From Guillardia theta CCMP2712 (lineage: Eukaryota > Cryptophyceae > Pyrenomonadales > Geminigeraceae), in contig NW_005434624.1 in assembly GCF_000315625.1 (NCBI RefSeq), positions 327,136-384,006 of the forward strand: a stretch of DNA of 56,871 bases, written 5' to 3'. Below, piece by piece: positions 1-8,205 of the stretch (positions within the stretch are counted from its first letter, which is position 1; every line of letters starts with the position of its first letter). A model generated the notes under the pieces. It ran no database searches. It saw only the letters and a list, made by a program, of their open reading frames with translations, and was not told the origin of the DNA. Position numbers and translations under genes: made by a program.

Positions 1-198
1 TCGAATCTTAGGTATAGGATAGTGCATCTCTGATCTTATCTCTGTACTGACCCGTTTACCCATAGTTGTGCTTCCACTCAGCGTCCATGCTCTTGATGTG
101 CATGCGCAAGCTGCAGTGCTCAGACCATACAGTCAGACCAGCGCACTTACTTACACAACGAGTGTACCAGTAGATCTCCATGACCGCCATGTTGTCAT

Positions 199-495
199 GT
201 ACAAACAAACAAACAAACAAACAGTACGGACAAACGAACAAACAAACAGAACGGACAAACGAACAAACGAACAGTACGGACAAACGAACAAACAAACAGT
301 ACGGACAAACGAACAAACAAACAGTACGGACAAACGAACAAACAAACAGTACGGACAAACGAACGAACGAACAGTACGGACAAACAAACAAACGAACAGT
401 ACGGACAAACAAACAAACGAACAGTACGGACAAACAAACAAACGAACAGTACGGACAAACAAACAAACGAACAGTACGGACAAACAAACAAACAT
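199..495. repeat. 24-bp minisatellite built on ACAGTACGGACAAAC
   Basis: About twelve imperfect copies of a 20-24 bp unit (ACAGTACGGACAAAC followed by GAAC/AAAC tetramers) lie head to tail. Neighbouring copies differ mainly in the number of AAAC versus GAAC tetramers, so the array seems to have grown from a shorter (AAAC)n tract. All frames stay open through it because the unit has few stop codons. The long translations with repeated CLFVRTV or QTNKQT motifs are therefore repeat artefacts and not genes. Confidence 0.9.
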
Positions 496-2802
496 TCCCT
501 TCAAATTTCAAAGTGTTAGCAAATATTTTGGATGTGTGAAATCAGATTGGTTACATTTTATAATCAGACGCAATGGGTCGGGCACACATGTCGCGCCAAC
601 GATGATTGTTTCCTGGGGTTGCAACACGCATAAGCCCACAATCAGCTGCGTTGAGAGGCATCGAGACTAGAAGAAATGGAGATAATATGTCCTCCAATGA
701 AAACATTGACTTTCAAGATGTGCCACCTTCCAGTTTACATAAACCCCTGATCTTGAAGATTCAAAGTTCCTTCCTATCTCAACTTCAGAGTTCGATTGAA
801 GTTCGATGGACAAATAGCACCCTGGGCTTACGGGTTCTTTTAACTCCTGGTTGTTGAATCCGCTATCATGAAGATCACGGTGATCTATGCCAGGTTGTTC
901 ACAAGTGCGTTTCTGCTTGGCAACAAATAGCAACGCTTAGCAGATGTGATTGTTTACACATCCTCATTGTCATCCCTATTGTGATCAGTAGAGTTTCAAT
1001 TATCTTTGGTGAAAATTCAAACCTTGTTGCCAACATGATTCATTTAGGATCCTGGCACCTCTGTTTCGATTTGCATGCAACATCATTCTATTTGTTTGCA
1101 TCTCCTTCTTTTGAAAAGTGTATCTCAGAGTGTTATACGGTCTACTGTGACATCCTCCCGAAGTTCCTCCTGTCCTTTGCGTGCTTTGTGTTCTGTGAGC
1201 CGCTACTACCAGGACAGTGCTGCTTCAGAGCTGTTGTATACAAGGGACCACAGTAATCACCATCATGGTGAAGAATCTTTTATTTGTTGGCAAATAAACA
1301 AATAAACAATCTTCAGAAACTGTTGTTACGCAGATTCAAGTTTGCATGACTGATACAGCCTCTGCCTACTCTATATATCGCTTGATCCCTGGTATCACAG
1401 CCTAGATGTCAAACATGCAATACTATCTCGGAGTGTGCAAGACACTTTCCTGAAATTGCATGGTTGGAGCAATTGCGAGACAGGATTTGCAGAGAGAATA
1501 AGCATTTGCACGGGTTGTCATGAAACATGCTTCATCAACATCATCGGCAATGCCGCAGTAACACGATGATACGATTCACTGCCGTGATTATCAGCGTAGA
1601 AAGGAATCTCATATCGACACGTCTGAAGCAAGCATCTGATACAAACGATTATCTTCTTAAAACTCTGAATATCGCCAACCATATCATGTACCTGCCATTG
1701 TCCAATCAGCACATCTACAGTGTTCCCGATGCAACTCACTGGCCACATGGGTTTGTGCCACGAAGGATACCGTAGACCATGAGACAGAGAGAAACACAAG
1801 GTAGACACTATTTCGTATGATGTTTTTGCTTACCATCACAGTTTCAAAATACATGCTGAGATCGGCTGTTGCTATGCCATCTTCTGTCCATTCTGAAATT
1901 ACACTTGAACATTTTGAATGAATCGTCATTGTGCAAGAATTTGAATTTTTTGCTCAGCTTTGACATCATCTTCGGCCTAAGCTAAGTGATCTAAGTGGTT
2001 TTAGTGCAATTTGAGGCAGCGTGGTAATGATAGAGATGTTGCATTGGCTTTATGTTGAGGAAGAGATGTTGAGTTCAAATCTCTTGCTACTTCTTGAATT
2101 TCACAGAAGAGACAATGAATTTCACAGAAGAGACCAAGTCATCACAAATAGACAAGTAACCGTATCTTCGTTTCCTGCATATCAATGCATGGTTGGATTC
2201 GAAGTCTCACATTGTTCATTATCGTCCTTACGCGCGTCAATGGGACAATCTCACCATCTCTTGTTCGTCGAGGGAGGGGGGGGCTGGAGTGGAGACAAAT
2301 GGGGGGACCCCCTACCCATCATTTTCCCATTTGAAATTCAGAGACTGGGGGGTAGAGGGTGAACCTTGGTCAAATTCGAACCGTAAAACTCGCAACGCTC
2401 GAGAGTGTGACCCACCCTACGCGACAAGGAGGTTTGGAGTGGAAATAATGGGGTCAAAGGCGTGGCGATTCAAACCCACATCGCGGCCACCCCCCTCGAG
2501 TATAAGACTCTAGCTCAGGTGGGTGCTGTTTGACCACGCGTTCGAATCCTAACGGCAATCGAAGAGATTGCTTTTCAGCGTCAATTCCACTACCAGAATG
2601 CCCAAGACTTTTATGATTCTCGCCCACTCCTGAATTCAGACTACCTACCCTGACTTCATCTCTTCTGAAACATACGGGTGGTGTAGAGGTGATAGTCGAG
2701 GGAGCTCTGCCAGCCCACGGGAATTGCTGACATTGACAGTACAAACTTAGTACGGAGGGGAAAAGGGGATCCTGATACAAAAATCCTTGAACCCGGTAAA
2801 AC
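496..2802. other. Gene-poor AT-leaning flank left of the viral element
   Basis: No conserved protein or convincing exon chain was found on either strand. The stretch is clearly less GC-rich than the host genes further right. It holds a two-copy 21-bp tandem repeat (GAATTTCACAGAAGAGACA, about 2096-2135), G-runs at 2270-2310, and a tRNA-like pair of sequences at 2511-2549. It could be ordinary intergenic DNA or decayed mobile DNA. The sequence alone does not decide. Confidence 0.4.
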
Positions 2803-4329
2803 TCAATTATACCTCGGTACAAACAGGCTAGCCTGGTACAAACAAATCCAGTCGAGAACCCAATGGAATGTGTTTGTTACATGTAAAGCCAGCTGAATAC
2901 TCGATGCCTGAGAGTTAAATCCTGATATAAGGTACTCAGAATCATTGTTATTAAAATGAGATAGAGCAAAAGCTCCAACAAAAAAGTCACGTTCATAGTG
3001 CGATAAATCTTTCATTGCTGGATGGATTCCCTTATCAGAATTTAGAAGATTAAATGCTTTTAGGGTCTCTTCATAAACTTGAGGAAGAGTCAATGGATAT
3101 GATGGAATCAGCTGACTGTTAACCTCTAATTGACAGCTGCCATTTGCATATTGACCATTAGCAGACCCTAGACCTAAGCCATTGCGCCTGAAATATTGGG
3201 AGGAATTGTACAGTGGTCCAATATTCTTCCTTAGGAAGGTTTCAAAGTTAGCATCATTTAGATTGATATCTCCTGAGGTTATTGTTGCGGCATTCAATCT
3301 ATCTACAATAGCCTGAACTTCCGCTTGAGCATAAGCAGCGGCAACATTCCCAACTACTGTTCCAATAATATTTGTTCCCGCATCATTACCTAGTTGTAGG
3401 GCATCAACAGTGTTAAATGTGCTGGTTCTATAAGTCCAGATTACCTTAGCTAAGCTCTGGGTTGATTCTGTGAATCTGAATATATTAGTTTTGCTGTTTA
3501 CTAAAGCGTTGCCTGTATGACGTCTGTAATTATTATAGGGCATATTTAATGACCCGCCAGATGATAACAGAGCATCAAAAAGACTGTAATATGTTGGGCT
3601 CTTCCAGTCAATACGATTAACATATGCATACAGATTAGAAATCTGATAAGATGGAGTCGCTGCTGCTACATTCTTCCATAGCACAGTATTTGGAGCTAAG
3701 CGAATCCTTACTTCAAACACTCCGAAAAGGTTTGTATCAATGATTGAGGGACGGCATGAGCCTAGGAATCCGACCCAGTCCTTGATACAATAAGTATTCC
3801 GAGCAACATTAGCATCTGGAACATTTACAACTGGAGCTCTGGCAACAAGGTTTGTCTTTGTAATGACTCCTGCGTCATTTACAGTTAATCTAACAGAGGG
3901 GTCTGCATTGGTTGAGATGGCTTGCTTGCCTTCTTGCTCACCATATCCATACATATCCTTAAAAATGTTGTAAAGAACATTGTAATCGTCTATATGTTGT
4001 ACACACACTCCATTAATATAAATGCTGAGTGTTTGAATCATACTTGCCATATGTTTTGGGAAGCCGCATGGTTGAGTTGCTGCTGTTGTTCCAGTAATCT
4101 CAGCATTAAAAAACAGCTGGAAAGTCCTTAAATCAATCACACTTGCTGGGGGCATTGTAATGATAAGCTCATCATTAGGTCCTAAGTTCTGCTGGCCAGT
4201 GCTTGGAACGATTCTAACAGGTTGAGTATAATAATTTGTCAATACTTTGATATTATTTGTAAAATTTGACGGGAAGAAGGTCGATTTAATCATGGTACCA
4301 TCTCCTGCTCCTGCTCCAATCTCTTCCAT
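2803..4329 (-). CDS. MCP: PLV major capsid protein 1, C-terminus probably truncated
   Basis: 508 residues. It resembles double jelly-roll MCPs of PLVs: an early DLRTFQLFFNAEI strand, FPKHMASMIQTLSIYING, a DWVGFLG segment and RIRLAPNTVLWKNV. All four have clear counterparts in the next gene (DLSSFNIFFDAQ, FPKHTQSLIQRLRVFINK, QWIGFFQ, EIDLAPANIMFYQDV), so the two are paralogues. It would form the hexameric capsomers of the virion. The last 21 residues, after about residue 487, have no counterpart in the paralogue and are rich in W, C and Y. The genomic position is about 2866, next to low-complexity GGTACAAACA repeats. I infer that the true end of the gene was lost at the element boundary and the frame now reads into foreign sequence. 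The paralogue's stop codon lies 41 bp upstream of this start, and both genes run the same way. Confidence 0.85.
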   Translation of the reverse strand: MEEIGAGAGDGTMIKSTFFPSNFTNNIKVLTNYYTQPVRIVPSTGQQNLGPNDELIITMPPASVIDLRTFQLFFNAEITGTTAATQPCGFPKHMASMIQTLSIYINGVCVQHIDDYNVLYNIFKDMYGYGEQEGKQAISTNADPSVRLTVNDAGVITKTNLVARAPVVNVPDANVARNTYCIKDWVGFLGSCRPSIIDTNLFGVFEVRIRLAPNTVLWKNVAAATPSYQISNLYAYVNRIDWKSPTYYSLFDALLSSGGSLNMPYNNYRRHTGNALVNSKTNIFRFTESTQSLAKVIWTYRTSTFNTVDALQLGNDAGTNIIGTVVGNVAAAYAQAEVQAIVDRLNAATITSGDINLNDANFETFLRKNIGPLYNSSQYFRRNGLGLGSANGQYANGSCQLEVNSQLIPSYPLTLPQVYEETLKAFNLLNSDKGIHPAMKDLSHYERDFFVGAFALSHFNNNDSEYLISGFNSQASSIQLALHVTNTFHWVLDWICLYQASLFVPRYN

Positions 4330-4370
4330 ATTGCCTTTATTTATTACAAAACATTTTTTTTAGATTGTTC

Positions 4371-5789
4371 TCACATAATTTTTACGTTACTATTACTAAT
4401 TTCAATTGTTCTTTCCATCTCTACAAACAATATTGGGGTCCCTCTAAAATCTTCAGCAAAATTAACATTTGCATTTACAGTTATTGCTTGTGTCTCAAAC
4501 ATTATTTTTACATATCTATCTTGTGTATTATATCCAGTTTTCACTATCTCATTGTTCTTTTTTACATGGTCTTCTAAAGACATTACAGCCGCAAAAAATG
4601 AATTCTCAAACTCATATATATTTCTCCATAGTGTTTTATTTATGTTGAAAGCATGTTTTACTTCTTTTTCAATTTCTAACATTGTCATAGGATTATTGTT
4701 TATTGCGATATCATCTATATAAAATGATGCTGTCTCTACTCCCTTTCCTATACGGCTAAAATAAACAGAATTCCCTAAATTTGTTCTTGTTCCTTCATTA
4801 ACGAGTCTTTCATATTCTACTCCAAATTGGCTTCTGGCTGATTGAAAGCCATATACACCATCCCTTTCGTAGTCTAAAAATGTCCCTATCAATTTGTTTA
4901 TACAGTCTGATTTAATATTCATTGTTAGCTTTTGTGTCTTGTTTATATCTAGCTTTTGTCCTGTTTTTGAGGTGTAATCTGTAAAGGTTAGATTATTGTT
5001 TATCATATTCGGAGCTCCTTCAAAATCTAGCTTATGAATATTTGCTTTCACATTCCATATACTATAGTCAGGTCCAGCTTGGTCTAATATCTGATTATCC
5101 GTTCCAGCCCTTCGTTGAGAGTTGGCACTCACATCTTGATAAAACATTATATTAGCAGGTGCTAAATCTATTTCAATAGATAAATCTATGTTGTGTGTAT
5201 TAATATATTTGATGTCTTGGAAAAATCCTATCCATTGTGATATAGAAAAAGACTCTTTTAATGTTTCTGTTGGTTGCGCAGCATATTCAAGCCAACCCTC
5301 ATCAATTAAACCAGCAACATTGTCTTCACTATAACCTACGTTTAGAACTACATCATTATTGAATCCATCATCAGACAGTGTCTTAAATTCAGGGGTCTGG
5401 TTATCTGCACCATTTCTGTGTGATTCATAATTCTTTATATCATAAATAAGAGCATATAAATAATTATATTCATATATATTTGATATCTCTTGTTTGTTTA
5501 TAAATACCCTTAATCTTTGAATCAGTGATTGTGTGTGTTTAGGAAAATTATAATTCAATGAATAAAAAGTATTGTTATTGGTATCTTCTACCAATCTATA
5601 GAAGCTTGTTTGCGCATCAAAGAATATATTAAACGATGACAAATCTAATAAACCTTTTGGAAAGTCAAAATGAATCTTCTCTCCTGGTTTATACAATCTG
5701 CTGATTTCTTCTGGATGAAATGATATAAGTGTCTTTCTAAAATCCCTTATCTCTGATACATCTATATTCAGTGCTGATGGTAATGACAT
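4371..5789 (-). CDS. PLV major capsid protein 2 (divergent MCP paralogue)
   Basis: 472 residues and apparently complete. Its order of conserved segments matches the neighbouring MCP along the whole length: strand with LSSFNIFFDAQ near residue 55, FPKHTQSLIQRL near 90, EYNYLYALIYDIKN near 115, QWIGFF near 195, EIDLAPANIMF near 215, and a C-terminal ILFVEMERTIEIS strand. Identity between the two is low, so the duplication is old. It may be a second capsomer type, a specialised capsid protein, or the main MCP with its neighbour as the accessory. It starts only 24 bp from the start of the oppositely oriented 5814 gene, so both probably share one tiny bidirectional promoter. Confidence 0.8.
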   Translation of the reverse strand: MSLPSALNIDVSEIRDFRKTLISFHPEEISRLYKPGEKIHFDFPKGLLDLSSFNIFFDAQTSFYRLVEDTNNNTFYSLNYNFPKHTQSLIQRLRVFINKQEISNIYEYNYLYALIYDIKNYESHRNGADNQTPEFKTLSDDGFNNDVVLNVGYSEDNVAGLIDEGWLEYAAQPTETLKESFSISQWIGFFQDIKYINTHNIDLSIEIDLAPANIMFYQDVSANSQRRAGTDNQILDQAGPDYSIWNVKANIHKLDFEGAPNMINNNLTFTDYTSKTGQKLDINKTQKLTMNIKSDCINKLIGTFLDYERDGVYGFQSARSQFGVEYERLVNEGTRTNLGNSVYFSRIGKGVETASFYIDDIAINNNPMTMLEIEKEVKHAFNINKTLWRNIYEFENSFFAAVMSLEDHVKKNNEIVKTGYNTQDRYVKIMFETQAITVNANVNFAEDFRGTPILFVEMERTIEISNSNVKIM

Positions 5790-5813
5790 TTATTATATTG
5801 TAATAAAATAATA
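5790..5813. promoter_or_regulatory. 24-bp divergent intergenic gap with AT-rich core
   Basis: The starts of MCP2 (-) and the putative minor capsid gene (+) are separated by a TATTATATTGTAATAAAATA-type sequence only. Any promoter elements must be within this gap or overlap the coding starts. It contains TATA-like words on both strands. Assignment as a shared virion-gene promoter is inferred from position alone. Confidence 0.4.
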
Positions 5814-6677
5814 ATGAATGTGTTGATATCTTCTAAAAATAGAAATGTTGATGAGCCTATTAGCAATGCTACATATAATCTACCTGCTGGATTTATTCAA
5901 TGTAAGAATGATGAATACTTAACTGTTCAATTAAAAGGATTTTCTATGATTAAATCCTTCTTTGCTGTCATGGATGGTATCAATAATCAATTTATTATAG
6001 AGCATGCTTCTATTGATGATGAACTAATTGAAAATGTAGTGTCATATGAACTAAAAATAGATGAAGGCTATTTCAACATTAATACATTGCTAAATATTCT
6101 AAATTTATTGTGTCCATCAGATGTTAGGTTTTCTTTTAATGCTCCCAGAAACTCTTTAAGTATTGTTAATTTACATCCTCAAGATAGGTTTTATTTTACA
6201 TCTATTAATTGTGGTGTTCTCATTGGATGTGATGATAATATTCAGTATGAAATAACAAAGAGCGGCATTGAATTACCAAGTTATGTTAATCTTTCAGGAT
6301 TCAATAATATGTTCATTGAGATTACAGGCGACGTAATCCTAGACAACTCTAGCACTAATAATATAATTTATAAAGACTTTAAGCAATCCCAGATATTAGG
6401 TATGGTTAATCTTGTTGATGTTCCTTATTACAGTCTTATAGATGTGTCTAACTGTAGTGAATTTAGAATAGCTAATAGGGTCATAAATAATATTAAGGTT
6501 AGGTTAGTTAATGATAATGGAATTGAATTTAAAAGATTATCTGATTACACCCTGTCCCTTGAATTTAAGAAGCATGAGAATGTTGATAAGTACGCTGTGT
6601 TAAAAGGTATTAGTAGGCTTGAGGCATATCTTAGTAGAATATTTGTTATTGCTTCTAGATTTTTATTAGAACAATAA
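5814..6677 (+). CDS. Putative PLV minor capsid / spike protein
   Basis: 287 residues, no predicted signal peptide or membrane segment, rich in N, I and S, and apparently beta-rich. The N-terminus (ISSKNRNVDEPISNATYNLP, then a stretch ending in NDEYLTVQLKGFSM) follows a pattern I associate with virion proteins of PLVs and large DNA viruses: a short SxNR motif, then alternating hydrophobic strands. Its place next to two MCP genes fits a penton, minor capsid or fibre role. I cannot show a single jelly-roll fold from sequence alone, so penton is only the leading guess. Its stop is followed after 6 bp by the next small ORF. Confidence 0.5.
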   Translation: MNVLISSKNRNVDEPISNATYNLPAGFIQCKNDEYLTVQLKGFSMIKSFFAVMDGINNQFIIEHASIDDELIENVVSYELKIDEGYFNINTLLNILNLLCPSDVRFSFNAPRNSLSIVNLHPQDRFYFTSINCGVLIGCDDNIQYEITKSGIELPSYVNLSGFNNMFIEITGDVILDNSSTNNIIYKDFKQSQILGMVNLVDVPYYSLIDVSNCSEFRIANRVINNIKVRLVNDNGIEFKRLSDYTLSLEFKKHENVDKYAVLKGISRLEAYLSRIFVIASRFLLEQ

Positions 6678-6683
6678 TATAAA

Positions 6684-6824
6684 ATGAAGCGGCAAGGGTG
6701 TAATTTTGATGGCTCAAATAAAGGAGGTGGGGGCTCAGCCCCGCTATCTAAAATTAAAGAAGCTAAAATAAATCAGGCTGTCTCAAAGTTATTTTATGGA
6801 TATACTTTAAAGGCATTCAAATGA
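6684..6824 (+). CDS. Small ORF, 46 residues, unknown
   Basis: An ATG six bases after the preceding stop opens a 46-residue frame with a glycine-rich centre (NKGGGGSAPLS) and a lysine/alanine-rich helical end (KIKEAKINQAVSKLFYGYTL). Its TGA overlaps the next ATG as ATGA, the kind of coupling expected in a compact viral genome. Against it, the middle contains a GGGGCT-C-AGCCCC hairpin that could instead be the 3' end signal of the upstream gene. No family is recognised. Confidence 0.4.
   Translation: MKRQGCNFDGSNKGGGGSAPLSKIKEAKINQAVSKLFYGYTLKAFK
6730..6742 (+). terminator. GGGGCT/AGCCCC hairpin downstream of the 5814 gene
   Basis: Perfect 6-bp stem with a one-base centre, 52 bases past the stop codon at 6677. 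The same stem sequence recurs at 10245-10260 downstream of another viral gene. Giant viruses and some of their virophages end transcripts at hairpins, so this may be a 3'-end signal. It also lies inside the small 46-residue frame. Confidence 0.35.
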
Positions 6825-7327
6825 TAGACGAGTTAGAAACTAAATATAGAGATTATTGTTATGTTATGTCTATATTATGTAATAGAGCCGGGGCACACTA
6901 CAGCTTTATTAAACAGATATTTTTAGTTATATTAGTTATCCCTAGTAGCTGTATGGCGGTCATTAATGGGGCATTTAATGAAACTGCGTTAAAACCTGTT
7001 AATATAATAGTGAATGCTTTTGTAGCAATTCTTATAGCCATACAGAATACACTGAAGATTGCTGAGCATGCTGATATGTTTAATCAGATGTCAGTTAAAT
7101 TTGTTAAACTCCAATCTGAAATAGAGACAAACATAAATCTAGGTCATATGACTAATGAAAAACTGCAAGCTTATATCAATAATTATAATTCATTAATAGA
7201 GCAAATATCCTTTAATTTCCCTTCTAGAATTAAAGAACAGGTTAAAAATAAATATAATAATAGGTATTTGCCACATATACTTAATGGAGATAGTCCGCCA
7301 TCATCGCCTAATTCAATCCCTGTCTAA
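6821..7327 (+). CDS. Two-TM SLATT-like membrane protein
   Basis: 168 residues. A short N-terminal helix (LETKYRDYCYVMSILCNRAGAHYSF) leads into two hydrophobic segments, about residues 30-50 (IFLVILVIPSSCMAVINGA) and 58-75 (VNIIVNAFVAILIAIQNTL). A long amphipathic C-terminal helix follows, then a PPSSPNS tail. This layout matches SLATT-type proteins. In bacteria these are 2-TM predicted pore-forming effectors linked to nucleotide-signalling defence; related proteins also occur in large DNA viruses. The role here is unknown; a virion membrane or host-membrane function is possible. The ATG overlaps the stop of the preceding small ORF, and its last 15 bases overlap the end of the convergent glutaredoxin gene. 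Confidence 0.55.
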   Translation: MIDELETKYRDYCYVMSILCNRAGAHYSFIKQIFLVILVIPSSCMAVINGAFNETALKPVNIIVNAFVAILIAIQNTLKIAEHADMFNQMSVKFVKLQSEIETNINLGHMTNEKLQAYINNYNSLIEQISFNFPSRIKEQVKNKYNNRYLPHILNGDSPPSSPNSIPV

Positions 7328-7591
7328 TTTTCTAATATATGACATGTAATCTGAATATCCTCCTATGAATTCATTATCAATGAACACTATAGGATATGTC
7401 TTTGTTTTTGTTACCTGTAAGATTTCTTCTAATTCTTCGGTTTTGAAATCTTCTTTATTGAACCATTTATATTCTTTCCTGAATTTTGTTAAAAAGTCTT
7501 TCAATGCTAGGCAATAATGACATCTTGCTTTTGAAATAACAACTAAAGAATTGATGCCCATAGTAAGCGCCGCTTCCTTAATCTTATCCAT
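7313..7591 (-). CDS. Glutaredoxin-like thiol oxidoreductase
   Basis: 92 residues, the usual length for a single-domain glutaredoxin. The CxxC active site is C-H-Y-C at residues 24-27 after a VVISKA strand. A TYPIVFIDNEFIGGY segment provides the cis-proline (TYP in place of the common TVP) and the GG glutathione-binding turn. A short C-terminal helix completes the fold. Viral glutaredoxins and thioredoxins are usually virion or late proteins that handle disulfides; this is known for large DNA viruses and inferred here. It converges with the SLATT-like gene (15-bp overlap) and ends one base before the stop of the DUF5754-like gene upstream, so the two are likely transcribed together. Confidence 0.85.
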   Translation of the reverse strand: MDKIKEAALTMGINSLVVISKARCHYCLALKDFLTKFRKEYKWFNKEDFKTEELEEILQVTKTKTYPIVFIDNEFIGGYSDYMSYIRKLDRD

Positions 7592-7592
7592 T

Positions 7593-7910
7593 TTATAATT
7601 TAGTTAGATTAAAATTATTTAAGTAGTTCTGAAAGCCCTGACTGACTGATTTAGCGCTCCACAACACGTATCTAGCGGCTGCTCCTGGGGTCGCTGGATT
7701 GTTCCAATCTTCACTGCTTCGATGTCGTTGTAGATATCTTTCCTTGCGTTCATCATTTTTATGGTCTGTGTAGTCCTCATAACCTGAGGCACCAAATTGT
7801 ATTGTCTTAAGTTTCTTCTTGTCCTTGTCGTATAATAATATCTTATATTTCTTTCCTTTAGCTGTTGCTGGAGATAGGCTGGCATATTTGTACATATTTT
7901 TTATATACAA
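7593..7910 (-). CDS. DUF5754-like conserved viral protein
   Basis: 105 residues, strongly basic. The central GKKYKILLYDKDKKKLKTI strand pair, an FGASGYEDYTDHKN motif, the ERKERYLQRHRSSEDWNNP segment and a trailing RYVLWS match my recollection of DUF5754, a small family shared by giant viruses, PLVs and virophages. Its biochemical role is unknown; the charge suggests nucleic acid or capsid-interior contact, which is inference. The start chosen is MYIKNMYKYASLS; an internal methionine at MYKYAS is equally possible. The G/C-tract repeat block begins 18 bp upstream of the start. Confidence 0.7.
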   Translation of the reverse strand: MYIKNMYKYASLSPATAKGKKYKILLYDKDKKKLKTIQFGASGYEDYTDHKNDERKERYLQRHRSSEDWNNPATPGAAARYVLWSAKSVSQGFQNYLNNFNLTKL

Positions 7911-7928
7911 TGATAAAAATAATGGATA

Positions 7929-8059
7929 GGTAGAGGGGGGGCAAAGTAGACCCCCCCTTTGGCATAAGTCTTTCAGCTCTAAGGTTTTATAATTACTTTT
8001 AAAATCGATTTGTACAATACTTTTACAAACCCCCCCTCTACTTTCCCCCCCCCTCTACC
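7929..8059. repeat. G/C-tract inverted-repeat unit, left copy
   Basis: The unit opens with GGTAGAGGGGGGG, continues CAAAGTAGA and a run of seven C, and closes with CCCCCCTCTACTTT followed by CCCCCCCCTCTACC. The outer ends are inverted repeats of about 23 bases in which only the inner G/C tract is flipped. An AT-rich core of about 75 bases sits between. The same unit recurs at 13440-13568, and a variant with a different core at 13671-13812. The runs of seven or more G could form quadruplexes or slipped hairpins. Confidence 0.85.
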
Positions 8060-8181
8060 AGCTTATCTTTTACTCTCTCTTTTTTTATTAAAGATATTAT
8101 TATTATTACTATTTTGATAAGAAAAATAATAAAATATATAATATATAAGTATTCATTTATAAATTAGGTAGAGGGGGGGGG
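7929..8181 (+). repeat. Direct repeat bracketing the helicase-integrase module, left copy
   Basis: About 250 bases almost identical to 13440-13685, in the same orientation. The copy covers one full G/C-tract unit, the shared AGCTTATCTTTTACTCTCTC spacer with (ATT)n, and the first bases of a second GGTAGAGGGGGGGG unit. Differences are a few indels in tracts and a short AT insertion. The similarity stops just before the helicase stop codon. Together the two copies enclose 5.3 kb carrying the replication and integration genes. Confidence 0.85.
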
Positions 8182-8205
8182 TAAGTGGGTATGTTCAAAG
8201 AAGTT

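Noticed and set aside
199-495. CRISPR-like array
   Set aside because: Units are contiguous without unique spacers, and the context is eukaryotic.
56-670. Open frames rich in CLFVRTV or QTNKQT on both strands
   Set aside because: They come wholly from a 24-bp minisatellite lacking stop codons; composition is pure repeat.
2454-2822. 122-residue leftward frame continuing beyond the outer MCP
   Set aside because: No resemblance to viral proteins or to the missing MCP end, and codon use unlike the PLV genes.
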